From: a bacterium
GTDB taxonomy: Bacteria > Planctomycetota > Planctomycetia > Planctomycetales > Planctomycetaceae
Reading direction: 5' to 3'
Length of the DNA stretch: 34,782 nucleotides
Assembly: GCA_016124895.1 (NCBI GenBank)
Contig: WGMU01000130.1
Location: 1 to 34,782, forward strand
The notes under the pieces are model-generated. The model searched no databases. It worked only from the letters and a program-made list of their open reading frames with translations, and was not told where the DNA came from. Below, piece after piece: positions 18,613-27,127 of this stretch. The translations under genes were made by a program, and so were the position numbers. Each line of letters begins with the position of its first letter. Positions within the stretch are counted from its first letter, which is position 1.

Positions 18613-19068
18613 ATGATCTCGCAGACCGCCGAGTATGCGTTACGGGCTGTCGTTTTCCTGGCTGATCAGGAAGGCGAGCCGCGCACGACGGCAGTGATCT
18701 CAGAAGGGACTCAGTTGCCCGCCGGGTATCTCGCCAAGGTGATGCAGCTTCTGAGCCGCGGGCGCATCGTCAATTCGCAGCGCGGACTGCACGGCGGCTT
18801 TACGCTGATCAAGAATCCGGACGAGCTGAGCGTGCTGGAGGTCATTAACGCGGTCGACCCGATTCAACGATTCCACGAATGTCCGCTGAAGATACAGAAT
18901 CACGGGCCGGAACTGTGCCCGCTGCACCGCAAGCTGGACGATGCCGGCCAACTGCTCGAAGAGTCGTTCAGCGATACGACCATTGCCTCGCTGCTGTCCG
19001 TACCAGCTCGGCGCAAGCCGCTGTGTCGTTTTCCGGCAGTACGCCCGGAGTCGAAACCGGGTCACTGA
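18613..19068 (+). CDS. Rrf2-family winged-helix transcriptional regulator
   Basis: 151 residues from MISQTAEYALRAVVFLA, which is the conserved family N-terminus. An upstream in-frame ATG (18559) would place the start within the putative operator. The winged helix is residues 1-65, with QLPAGYLAKVMQLLSRGRIV and the wing NSQRGLHGGFTLIKNP. The regulatory segment has Cys90, Cys102 and His105, spaced like the outer cluster ligands of IscR. The middle cysteine of IscR/NsrR is absent: asparagine stands at that position and a histidine next to it. A third Cys138 lies in the tail. It may therefore carry an altered iron-sulfur cluster or none. No iron-sulfur or nitrosative-stress genes are adjacent, so the target is not evident. 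Confidence 0.93.
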   Translation: MISQTAEYALRAVVFLADQEGEPRTTAVISEGTQLPAGYLAKVMQLLSRGRIVNSQRGLHGGFTLIKNPDELSVLEVINAVDPIQRFHECPLKIQNHGPELCPLHRKLDDAGQLLEESFSDTTIASLLSVPARRKPLCRFPAVRPESKPGH

Positions 19069-19099
19069 GTACACATTCCAAGGAGAACGGGTTGAACTC

Positions 19100-19208
19100 G
19101 GGTGGCCGGGGTTGGAGCGAGGCAGGAGCGAAACCCCGGTTTGAGTGGCTGTCTTTCCAGAGTCCGGGGCTTCCTTCGCAGGCTCAGTCCAGTCCAGTCC
19201 CGGCCACT
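19100..19208. repeat. Two-armed palindromic element, copy 2 (full)
   Basis: The left arm is GGTGGCCGGGGTTGGAGCGA..GAGCGAAACCCCGG. The right arm is CCGGGGCTTCCTTCGCAGGC..CAGTCCAGTCCCGGCCACT. Each arm is itself a stem-loop. The arm order is opposite to that of the copies at 14812 and 30629, so the whole element is inserted in the other orientation. It fills the gap between the convergent Rrf2 and pduO genes. Confidence 0.9.
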
Positions 19209-19322
19209 CCAATATCAACTCCTGATTCGAGGGGGCGTGTACTGAGTGAGTACGTCGCAGAACCACGGCGCCGGCAGAGTCAGGAGCATTCGGTGATTTC
19301 TGATGAGTGGTGACTCGCGCCA

Positions 19323-19910
19323 TCAGGAATTGTCACGGTTGGCGCCAGGTTGCCACAGGACGCTTGATCGGCCGTTGTCGTTGCAGTGCTGAGCAAGCAC
19401 GAACAGCAGGTCGGACAGGCGGTTGAGATACCGTGAGACCTCGTCATTGACCGGCTCGACTTCCTTCAGCGTCCAGACAGCGACTTCAGCGCGGCGACAG
19501 GTCGTGCGGGCCAGATGCAGCCAGGCGGCGGTGGGGGAACCACCCGGCAGGACGAAACTGCGCAGCGGCTCAAGGTGCTGATTGATTTCGTCGATCCAGC
19601 CTTCCAGACGCTGAGTCTGTGCTGTCGTGACTCGCAGCGGCGGATGCTCGGGCGGCGGAGCGTCCGGTTCAGATTCCGGAACACAGAGGTCGGCTCCGAC
19701 ATCGAACAGATCGTTCTGAATTGCCTGCAGCCACCCATCGAGAGCGGCATCCAGCTCGACGGTGCGCAACAGTCCGATGACCGAATTCAGCTCGTCGACT
19801 GTGCCGAAGGCGGCGATCCGTGGATGCGTCTTCGGAACGCGGCGTCCGTCGCCCAGCGAAGTCAGACCGGCATCGCCGCCTTTCGTATAGATTCGGTCCA
19901 GAAAGACCAT
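19323..19910 (-). CDS. pduO: PduO-type cob(I)alamin adenosyltransferase
   Basis: 195 residues, the size of a single-domain ATR. It transfers the 5'-deoxyadenosyl group of ATP to cob(I)alamin, making adenosylcobalamin. Landmarks are the N-terminal ATP-binding IYTKGGDAGLTSLGDGRRVP (7-26), AAFGTVDELNS, FVLPGG (119-124), the RTTCRRAE motif (135-142) and YLNRLSDLLFVLAQHCN. The ATG at 19910 follows a near-perfect AAGGAGG ribosome site, the best in the window. It lies 36 bases after the HEAT/TPR gene stop on the same strand, so the two may be cotranscribed although they share no obvious function. No adenosylcobalamin-dependent enzyme gene is present in the window. Confidence 0.95.
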   Translation of the reverse strand: MVFLDRIYTKGGDAGLTSLGDGRRVPKTHPRIAAFGTVDELNSVIGLLRTVELDAALDGWLQAIQNDLFDVGADLCVPESEPDAPPPEHPPLRVTTAQTQRLEGWIDEINQHLEPLRSFVLPGGSPTAAWLHLARTTCRRAEVAVWTLKEVEPVNDEVSRYLNRLSDLLFVLAQHCNDNGRSSVLWQPGANRDNS

Positions 19911-19946
19911 CTTTCCTCCTTGATTCTCCTGGACAGTGCGTGTCGC

Positions 19947-22823
19947 TCATTTCAGCCCGGCTGGCAGATCCGGCAGTTCGATCTTTTCTTCAAACAGCTT
20001 CTCGAATTCCGGCGACTGTCGTACCGACTTCAAATCCGGGTCCCGGCGCATCCACTCGCGATTGTATTCGTCGAGTCCCTTGTCGATCGACTGCCGCAGA
20101 TCGGCCACAGCCTGTGCCCGGTATTTTTCAATGGAACTTCGAGTTTCTTCAGCGGGCGGAGACTGGGACTGGAGTTGCGATTCCAGCACTTCAATCGCCC
20201 GTCCGTAAATGCAGGCCGTGTTGTAGTGGTACAGCGCGTCGTCGACGAATCGTTCGCGGCTGGCCTCAACAAGTCGAACTCCCGTATCGACGGCACCGAG
20301 TCGGACTTCGGTCAGGCCCAGGCACGTCAACGCAAAGGCGGATGACGGATCGAACCGCACCGCAACGCGGAGGTCCTCGCGAGCGGTTTCCAGTTCAGCC
20401 TGCGACGGCCGCTCGTCTTTGAGTGCGATATCCGCGCGTGCTGTTCGTGCCGGCGGATGTTCGGGATCGGTCTCGACGGCCAGATTGAAATGCAGCATCG
20501 CGAGGGCTGAGTTGTTCTGCTGCTGAAGAAATGCCGATCCGCGAACCACAAACGGCATGGCTGGAGACCGCGCATAAAGCTGCTGCAGTCCTGCCGAAGC
20601 GGCGCTGCGCAGCCCGGCCTGCGTGCTCTTCGCGTGACTGATCAGGACGTCGCGGGCTGTCGGCGTCGCAATTTCCGCCAGTGTCTGGCAGACGGACAGC
20701 GCGCGACGCGCTGGTGTCGTTTCGTCGTCAATCGCTGCTGCGAGCAGTCCGACGGCGCGATCGCTGCCGTCGCGACGCAGCAGTTCCGTCACAGCGTCAA
20801 TCAATCGTTCGCGATTCGACTGCAGTGCCGACGGAGCGAGTTTCCAGAACTGCGGGCTGCGCGCCTCAGACAGGCCACTGAGAATTGCGGCCTGCTCGTT
20901 CGCACTCAGCGAATCGAAGCGTGCGGCAAGTTCTTCGAGGACAGTTTGATCGCCGACCGTGAGCATTGCCTGAACGACCCGGCGGCGCACGCGCGGAGTG
21001 TCGACATCAAGCCAGTGGCGCAGCAGCGGAATCGCGCGCGTGTCACGCACGCGCTGCAGAAACCGGGCAGCGGTTCCCGTCGGTGGTGCTGTTTTCAGGT
21101 TGGCAAGGACCGCGTCGACGGCCAGACGTTCGTTCTCCGGATCGCGACTGGCCATCAGATAACGCAGCGATAAGTCGCGCAGTGCCGCGTCGTCACTCGT
21201 CAGGCCGTCACGCAGTAATCGATTGACCTGCGGATGCCCGAGTGCGACCAGTCCCATCAGAGCCGACCGACGGATTTCGGAATCTGAGTCGCTGGCCAGC
21301 TCGAACAGTCGCGGTGCCCAGTCCGAGTGCGGATAACGGCCAAGCGTTTCTGCGACTCGCTGCCGCAGCGTTCCTTCCGACGACTCCAGCAGTGTCAGCA
21401 GTTGGCTGCGGACGGCTCCATAACGCGACGTCGCCATCGTCGCGAGCGCCTCGCGGGACGTCGCCTCGTCGCCAGTTCTGGCGGCATTCGTCAGCGCAGC
21501 AATTGCCGATTGCGTTGCAAAATGTCGCAACGTCTCAAACGCTGCCAGACGCAGGTCTGTGTTCTCTGATTCCAGGAAACTGAGAATCAGCGGGAGGTCT
21601 TCGTCAAGCAGCCGCTCACCGCAGTGGCGCAGTACGGCCTGCTGCGAGACCGCGTCTCCCTCTCGCAGTTCACGCAGCAGCAGCTCACGCGGGAGGCGAT
21701 CGCATAACGGAGCGACAGCGGCGTCGACGGCGTCCTGCAGCCGCGGATGCACGTTCTCATAGTTGTCGGCGAGCAGGCGGTCAGGTCGTTGCGCCAACTC
21801 ATCCGCTGTGGATGCCTCGGTCAGATGCACGGCGACAATTCCCGATGGCAACGCCGCAAAGCGGTCATTGTAAAGTTCGCCGAGACCTGCCTGCGCGGCG
21901 ACCTGCCGCAGCCATGTCAGCACGGCCGGATCGGGTACACGAAGTTCCGGTGCCAGGGCGATGACAAATCGAGCGACGCGGTCTTTATTCCTCAACTCGT
22001 CGATCCGCTGCACCAGCCGCCCGGCGTTGACGGAATTGAGTTCACCATCGAGCCGTAACAACGCGATCGCTCGTGCCGGTCCAATTCGCTGTGCTTCGAT
22101 CGTCAGTTGGTCCGCGGCAAGCTGATCGAGGTCGAGTGTCCCGAGTCGCTGGTCCCCGACGGCCAATGTCAGAGAGAGAGCCGGCTGACGGAGATCGGTC
22201 GTCAGGGGTTGAAAGAACAGCCCGATGCGTGCCTTTGCCGCGGGAGCAACCGTCAGTTCGCGTGGCTGAAATTCGGTGAGCGAAACGGTTTCGTCACGAT
22301 CGACAACGTCCAGCCAGTCGAACGTGTCAGTCACCGTTGCCGGAGCGTGTGCGTTTCTCGAATCCCGAAGCTGCCAGCCTGTCGCAGGAATCTGCAGCGG
22401 TGTGTCGGATCGGTTCTCAACCGTGACAAATACCGAGAGCCAGAGGATTTCGTCGCCATCGTCATTCGCTGACTGCCCGAGATACGGCGAGTCCATCGAT
22501 AGTTGAACCGTGTTGCTGTCGGCCGCTGTGAGGATCGCCGGAGCCAGCAGGCACAGCAGTGCGAAGCCGGGAATGAGAAAGCGCTGCCAGTATCTGGAGC
22601 GCGAACGCGTCGCCGTCGCAATTGGGCTGCGACGGGGCGATCGGCTGTCTGTGAGTTCGAGATTCACCACTGGAATTCCCTGCTGCGGGCGCAACGTCAA
22701 ACCTGACTGTTCGAGCTGAGTTTGAATCGCTGCGGGGACGTCGGGGAGTGTAACAGTGCAGTCAGCCATTGCCGCTGTGTGACTGCGAAGAATTCGTTCT
22801 CGACCGACGAGTCTGCGGAACAT
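19947..22823 (-). CDS. Membrane protein with HEAT and TPR repeats
   Basis: 958 residues from the ATG at 22823; an ATG at 22769 (MADCTVTLPDVP) is an equally plausible start, since neither has a good ribosome site. The N-terminal 77 residues are polar and precede one transmembrane helix (about 81-100, RFLIPGFALLCLLAPAILTA), so the large C-terminal part is probably outside the cytoplasm. About 105-240 is beta-rich and may be an Ig-like domain (WLSVFVTVENRSDTPLQIPA). About 375-740 consists of HEAT-type helical repeats (FLESENTDLRLAAFETLRHF; LASDSDSEIRRSALMGLVAL). About 750-930 is TPR-like (RGSAFLQQQNNSALAMLHFN; ALYHYNTACIYGRAIEVLES). Such solenoids hold protein partners; no enzyme motif is present. 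The C-terminus ends with an acidic segment, PEFEKLFEEKIELPDLPAGL. Confidence 0.85.
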   Translation of the reverse strand: MFRRLVGRERILRSHTAAMADCTVTLPDVPAAIQTQLEQSGLTLRPQQGIPVVNLELTDSRSPRRSPIATATRSRSRYWQRFLIPGFALLCLLAPAILTAADSNTVQLSMDSPYLGQSANDDGDEILWLSVFVTVENRSDTPLQIPATGWQLRDSRNAHAPATVTDTFDWLDVVDRDETVSLTEFQPRELTVAPAAKARIGLFFQPLTTDLRQPALSLTLAVGDQRLGTLDLDQLAADQLTIEAQRIGPARAIALLRLDGELNSVNAGRLVQRIDELRNKDRVARFVIALAPELRVPDPAVLTWLRQVAAQAGLGELYNDRFAALPSGIVAVHLTEASTADELAQRPDRLLADNYENVHPRLQDAVDAAVAPLCDRLPRELLLRELREGDAVSQQAVLRHCGERLLDEDLPLILSFLESENTDLRLAAFETLRHFATQSAIAALTNAARTGDEATSREALATMATSRYGAVRSQLLTLLESSEGTLRQRVAETLGRYPHSDWAPRLFELASDSDSEIRRSALMGLVALGHPQVNRLLRDGLTSDDAALRDLSLRYLMASRDPENERLAVDAVLANLKTAPPTGTAARFLQRVRDTRAIPLLRHWLDVDTPRVRRRVVQAMLTVGDQTVLEELAARFDSLSANEQAAILSGLSEARSPQFWKLAPSALQSNRERLIDAVTELLRRDGSDRAVGLLAAAIDDETTPARRALSVCQTLAEIATPTARDVLISHAKSTQAGLRSAASAGLQQLYARSPAMPFVVRGSAFLQQQNNSALAMLHFNLAVETDPEHPPARTARADIALKDERPSQAELETAREDLRVAVRFDPSSAFALTCLGLTEVRLGAVDTGVRLVEASRERFVDDALYHYNTACIYGRAIEVLESQLQSQSPPAEETRSSIEKYRAQAVADLRQSIDKGLDEYNREWMRRDPDLKSVRQSPEFEKLFEEKIELPDLPAGLK

Positions 22824-22902
22824 CTGGAACGACCCACAATCTCGACGGAGTTCAGAGTGTTCGAGTCACAGGAGCGCGGGTCTCTGGATTGACAATGACT
22901 GC

Positions 22903-22938
22903 GGCCCGAGACTCGCGGAGGATTTGCCGCGGGCCTTT
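22903..22938 (+). terminator. Stem-loop with U-tract in the leader of the PHP-family gene
   Basis: GGCCC and GGGCC, with inner GCGG and CCGC pairing, are followed by TTTTATT on the + strand. It stands 74 bases before the ATG at 23012 and faces the same way. No + strand gene precedes it, so it could be a leader attenuator or the end of a short RNA starting near 22830-22890. Both options are inference. Confidence 0.4.
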
Positions 22939-23011
22939 TATTGCGCAAGGCCGGACAGCAGAATTCGGGTGGTGCTGATTTCGACTTTCCTCTGGCTGAT
23001 GAGGTACCGCC

Positions 23012-25534
23012 ATGAGTGGTCAGACAGCGTTGCTGCGAACGGTCGTCCTGGCGGCGGCGTTCGGATTGCAGACGACGGCGCTCCATGCCCTGGACGTTGA
23101 ACTCGTTGCAGACGTCGACGGTCAGCCGCTCGGCGCGAACGTGATGCGCGTCGTTGAGACGCTGGCGTTTCTTGGGGCTCCGTTGCCCGAAACTCTGGCG
23201 GCGGATCTCAAACAGGCGGGTCAGAATCGCGATGCGGTCGCGCTGCAGAAACTGCTGGATTCACAAGCGGTCTTCGTGCTGTCTCTCAATCCGGAAGTCC
23301 GCGTCAAGGTGCAGCGCGGGCCGGGCCGGGCGACGCTGCAACAGGCGGCGTTTACTCCGCTGATTGTCAAAATCCTGAATGACAGTGAGGTCGCCAGCCG
23401 GCTGCGGATTCGCAGCCCGCAGGCCGGGCCAGTCTATTCCGGGCCGGCGATTTCGATCCTCAAACGCCAGGACCAGACGGAGCTGAAGGATGATGAGAAT
23501 CTCGAACAGCGCACGGACCGGTTTCTCAGCGTCGAGATGTTCGATCGGGCTCCGCTGACTCCCAGCCTCAGCGGGCTGAAAGTTGAGTACGCGGTTGCGC
23601 TGATTTCGTCGAGCGAAGCCGGTCAGCGTGAAGCAACGGTTGAATTCGACGTGGGGGCCGGCACGCAGGACATCGGCTTTCGCGGCGAGGTGCCGGTTCT
23701 CTTCAACGTGCTGCCGGCGATCCGTGTGCCGCTGCAGATTCGCGATGTCGACGGGCAGTCCACGACGGCGCGGCTCACGATTCGCGATCGCGCCGGACGG
23801 ATTTATCCGCCACAGGCCAAACGACTCGCCCCCGACTTCTTCTTCCAGCCGCACATTTACCGGGCCGATGGCGAGTCCGTGCTGCTGCCGCCTGGCGAGT
23901 TTGCCGTCGAATACTGCCGCGGTCCCGAGTACCGCGTGCTGCACAGGACGTTTGAGGTCGCTGCTGTGGACGAACAGCCGTCGCAGGACACGCGGTCTCC
24001 GCTGACGGCGAAACAGGCGGTCGCGCTGAAGCTCGCCCGCTGGGTTGATGCGCGTCAGTTCGGATTCTACAGCGGCGATCATCACATTCACGGAGCCGGC
24101 TGCTCGCACTACGACAGTCCGACGGAAGGCGTCACTCCGCAGGACATGTTCCGGCAGGTGAAAGGCGAGGGTCTTAACGTCGGCTGCGTGCTGACCTGGG
24201 GACCGTGCTACGACTTCCAGCGTAACTATTTCAGTCCCGGAGCAGACGAGGTCAGCGAACCGTTGACGCTGTTGAAGTACGACGTCGAGGTCAGCGGCTT
24301 CGGTTCTGCGGCACTCGGACACGTCTGCCTGTTGAATCTCAGAAATCAGACTTATCCCGCTTCTGAGGGGACGAAGGAGAAAGGCTGGCCGACGTGGACG
24401 GTTCCTGTTCTCAAGTGGTGCCGGGAACAGGGTGGGGTGACCGGCTATCCGCATTCAGCGATGCACGTTCAACCGCCCGCGGAAGCCAGCCGGCTGCTGG
24501 AAGCGCACGACTCTGACAGAGACGGCGGTCTGTCCCGGGAGGAAGCGTCCAGCGCATTACTTGCCGAACGGTTTGCGATCGTCGATGAGGACGGCAACGG
24601 CCAGTTATCGGCCGCCGAGCTGACTCGCAGTGCCGACCGTGCGGCGGATCGACTGCCGAATCTCGCGGTGCCTGCGCTGACCGGCGGCGGTGCAATGGAG
24701 ATTTTCGTCAGTGTCCCGGAAGGCGTCTGCGACTTCATCAGCGCGATGGATACCGCGCGGATTCCCGAGTGGAACACCTGGTATCACCTGATGAACTGCG
24801 GCTTTCCCTTGAAGCTCAGCGGCGAGACGGACTTTCCCTGTATGAGCAGTCGTCGTGTCGGTCAGGGACGCGTTTACGTACAGCTTGGCGATGTCGATCC
24901 GCTTGACTTTACCGCCTGGTGCAACGGAATTGCGGCGGGACGATCGTACGTGTCAGACGGCTTCGCGCACGCACTGCGGTTTACGGTAGACGGCCAGTCG
25001 CCCGGCTTCGATGACGTCACGCTCGACAAACCTCAGTCGGTTCAAGTCAAAGCGACAGTCGCCTTCGCTCCGGAAACACCGATCGGGGTCGCTTACGGGA
25101 ATCTACTGCCGACCGTCGGACGGCGGATGCTCGGCGACACAGTCAACCTGCACGCTCCGCGGTCGATGGAGTACCTCAGCGGCGGTCAACGCAAGGTTGA
25201 GATTGTTGTCAACGGTCAGACCGTTGCGACAGTCGACGTCCCGGCTGACGGCAAACCACACGATGTCGCATTTCCGGTTGAGATCACGCAGTCGAGCTGG
25301 GTCGCACTGCGTCAATTCCCACAGCTTCATACGAACCCGGTCAACGTCCTTGTCGCTGGCCGACCGATACGAGCCTCAAAGAGCAGTGCCCGCTGGTGCG
25401 CCGAATCCGTTCGCCTGCTGTGGAAAAACCGCAATCGTTTTATCGCCGACGAAGAGAAGTCCGCAGCCCGAGCCGCCTACGACCGGGCTCTCTCCGCTTA
25501 CGAACGTATCGCGACCGAAGCCTCTGAGCCGTAG
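23012..25534 (+). CDS. Exported CehA/McbA-type PHP metallohydrolase with inserted EF-hand pair
   Basis: 840 residues. GAGG precedes the ATG by 7 bases, and the signal peptide is MSGQTALLRTVVLAAAFGLQ up to about LHA. Residues 30-340 are beta-rich, with an oligomerisation or carbohydrate-like module. The PHP-type motif GDHHIHG (Asp356, His357, His358, His360) supplies likely metal ligands, followed by TPQDMFRQVKGEGLNVGCVL and, near residue 490, YPHSAMH. Between about 495 and 540 two canonical 12-residue calcium loops are inserted: Asp500-Asp502-Asp504 to Glu511, and Asp525-Asp527-Asn529 to Glu536. The metallohydrolase resumes (EIFVSVPEGVCDFISAMDTA), then beta-rich C-terminal parts. Similar planctomycete proteins are called CehA/McbA family metallohydrolases (esterase or phosphoesterase); the substrate here is unknown. 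A DUF1593 gene follows after 102 bases. Confidence 0.85.
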   Translation: MSGQTALLRTVVLAAAFGLQTTALHALDVELVADVDGQPLGANVMRVVETLAFLGAPLPETLAADLKQAGQNRDAVALQKLLDSQAVFVLSLNPEVRVKVQRGPGRATLQQAAFTPLIVKILNDSEVASRLRIRSPQAGPVYSGPAISILKRQDQTELKDDENLEQRTDRFLSVEMFDRAPLTPSLSGLKVEYAVALISSSEAGQREATVEFDVGAGTQDIGFRGEVPVLFNVLPAIRVPLQIRDVDGQSTTARLTIRDRAGRIYPPQAKRLAPDFFFQPHIYRADGESVLLPPGEFAVEYCRGPEYRVLHRTFEVAAVDEQPSQDTRSPLTAKQAVALKLARWVDARQFGFYSGDHHIHGAGCSHYDSPTEGVTPQDMFRQVKGEGLNVGCVLTWGPCYDFQRNYFSPGADEVSEPLTLLKYDVEVSGFGSAALGHVCLLNLRNQTYPASEGTKEKGWPTWTVPVLKWCREQGGVTGYPHSAMHVQPPAEASRLLEAHDSDRDGGLSREEASSALLAERFAIVDEDGNGQLSAAELTRSADRAADRLPNLAVPALTGGGAMEIFVSVPEGVCDFISAMDTARIPEWNTWYHLMNCGFPLKLSGETDFPCMSSRRVGQGRVYVQLGDVDPLDFTAWCNGIAAGRSYVSDGFAHALRFTVDGQSPGFDDVTLDKPQSVQVKATVAFAPETPIGVAYGNLLPTVGRRMLGDTVNLHAPRSMEYLSGGQRKVEIVVNGQTVATVDVPADGKPHDVAFPVEITQSSWVALRQFPQLHTNPVNVLVAGRPIRASKSSARWCAESVRLLWKNRNRFIADEEKSAARAAYDRALSAYERIATEASEP

Positions 25535-25636
25535 CCGGCAGCACAATCCCCGGACGGATTCATTCTGGTGACCGGTATTCGCGACTGACTCAAGACGCGT
25601 TTCGCAAATTCGCCACCACTATCTGCCAGATTTCAA

Positions 25637-26707
25637 ATGCTGCACATCCCCGACGCATTCGCTGCAGACACATTGAGACGGCGTTGTCATGTTCGCTGTT
25701 TTCTGATCGGCGTCGTGTTCGCGATCGCTGGTAGCAGTGTGTTCGCCGCCGAGAGCCCGCGGCTGCTCGTGCTGACAGATATCGGCGGCGACCCGGACGA
25801 TCAGCAGTCGATGATCCGGCTGATGGTCTACTCCAACGAGTTCGAGATCGAAGGTCTGATAGCGAGCGCGTCGGGCACTCGCGGCGAGCTGAAAGACGCG
25901 GTCACTCGTCCGGATCTGATTCGTGAAATCGTCAATGCGTACGGCAGGGTACGACCTGGCCTCGCCAGGCACGCCGACGGCTGGCCGGAAACCGAAGCCC
26001 TCTTGAGCCGCATCAAATCCGGCAACCTGCACCGCGGCCGTGAGTTCATCGGCGAGAGTCATGACACGGAGGGCTCACGCTGGATTGTGGACCGTGTTGA
26101 TGCCGGCTCGCCCGAGCGACCGTTGAATATCGCGATCTGGGGCGGTCAGACCGATCTCGCTCAGGCACTGTGGCGGGTCCATGCTGACCGCGGTGCAGAC
26201 GGGCTGGCAGACTTCGTCCAGCGGCTCCGCGTGTACGACATTAACGATCAGGACGGCATCGCCGACTGGATACGAACCGGGTTTCCGGGGTTGTTCTACA
26301 TTTTGAGTCAGGCACCCGCCGGACGCGATAAACGTGAAGGGACCTATCGAGGCATGTATCTGACCGGTGACGAAGCACTGACCAGCCGTGACTGGATTGA
26401 ACAGAACGTGCGCAGCACGGGGCCACTGGGAGCGCTCTATCCCACGAAAACCTGGACCGCTCCCAACCGTCACAGTTGCCTGAAAGAAGGCGACACGCCG
26501 TCGTGGTTTTTCTTTCTGCCGCGAGGTGGTAACGACCCTCACGACCCATCAAAGCCCGGCTGGGGTGGCCAGTATCGCAAATCCGACGAAGGCTGGTTTC
26601 GCGACATTCGATCGGCGGACAAGGACCCCCGCGAATCCGTCAGCCGCTGGCGGCCGGAGTTTCAACGCGATTTCGCGCTGCGCATGTCGTGGTGCCGCGA
26701 CCGGTAG
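25637..26707 (+). CDS. DUF1593 nucleoside-hydrolase-like exported protein
   Basis: 356 residues from the ATG at 25637. A TTG at about 25670 would start closer to the hydrophobic signal CFLIGVVFAIAGSSVFA and may be the true start, because the first 11 residues are unusual for a signal peptide. The mature N-terminus carries the nucleoside-hydrolase calcium signature LTDIGGDPDDQQS (Asp48, Asp52, Asp54, Asp55), then EIEGLIASAS. NIAIWGGQTDLAQALWRV and the C-terminal SWFFFLPRGGNDPHDPSKPG are DUF1593 features. DUF1593 proteins are generally thought to act on ribosides or carbohydrate substrates. The second domain seen in longer homologues is missing here. The gene is probably cotranscribed with the upstream PHP-family gene. 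A small hairpin (AGCGAG-T-CTCGCT, 26736-26748) lies just after the stop. Confidence 0.88.
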   Translation: MLHIPDAFAADTLRRRCHVRCFLIGVVFAIAGSSVFAAESPRLLVLTDIGGDPDDQQSMIRLMVYSNEFEIEGLIASASGTRGELKDAVTRPDLIREIVNAYGRVRPGLARHADGWPETEALLSRIKSGNLHRGREFIGESHDTEGSRWIVDRVDAGSPERPLNIAIWGGQTDLAQALWRVHADRGADGLADFVQRLRVYDINDQDGIADWIRTGFPGLFYILSQAPAGRDKREGTYRGMYLTGDEALTSRDWIEQNVRSTGPLGALYPTKTWTAPNRHSCLKEGDTPSWFFFLPRGGNDPHDPSKPGWGGQYRKSDEGWFRDIRSADKDPRESVSRWRPEFQRDFALRMSWCRDR

Positions 26708-27127
26708 CGCAGAGCGATCATTTCCTTTTGAACGTAGCGAGTCTCGCTGGAAACCTGGCACACGTCAGGGAGGAGGGCAGAACCAGTTGCTGGTGAGACC
26801 GGCCACCTCCGGTTTCCTGTTTTATGGTCATCCGCGTGAGATAAAGCGGGGTAGCCCGATCGCTTGCGATTGGGTCGCTCAGCGACGGAAGGACTCATCC
26901 TCAGCGAGCAACACCGATGGCGGGTCCAAACGGGAGAGCAGTCACTGATCGGTGGTTAATCGGCGGGTTGACGATGACGAGAAACCAATCTCCTGCCGAT
27001 CTGGTGGCTGCCGTGAATCGAGGGTGATGATGAATTCAACGTCGATTGACAGATTGAATACGGATGGTGAGTTTTCCTGTGCCTGCGGCACCCAGCCGCA
27101 AGCGGTCGGGCCACCCAGTGTCTGCAC
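26708..27127. other. Degenerate region with hairpins, no intact gene
   Basis: None of the open frames here has a family signature, ribosome site or leader. The stretch holds a small hairpin at 26736-26748, a GTAG hairpin at 26851-26874 and two adjacent hairpins at about 27079-27106 (GTGCC-TGC-GGCAC and CCGC-AA-GCGG). It leads directly into the oxoprolinase remnant. Confidence 0.6.
26851..26874 (+). repeat. REP-like GTAG hairpin
   Basis: GTAG is followed by CCCGATCGC-TT-GCGATTGGG, a 9-bp stem with one G-T pair. The 5' GTAG head plus hairpin is the architecture of REP elements mobilised by RAYT transposases. The stem differs from that of the pair at 27433 and 28824. Confidence 0.5.

Noticed and set aside
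23261-24454. 397-residue - strand frame opposite the PHP-family gene
   Set aside because: The opposite frame has clear metallohydrolase motifs and signal peptide, and this one is Arg-rich with no domain.
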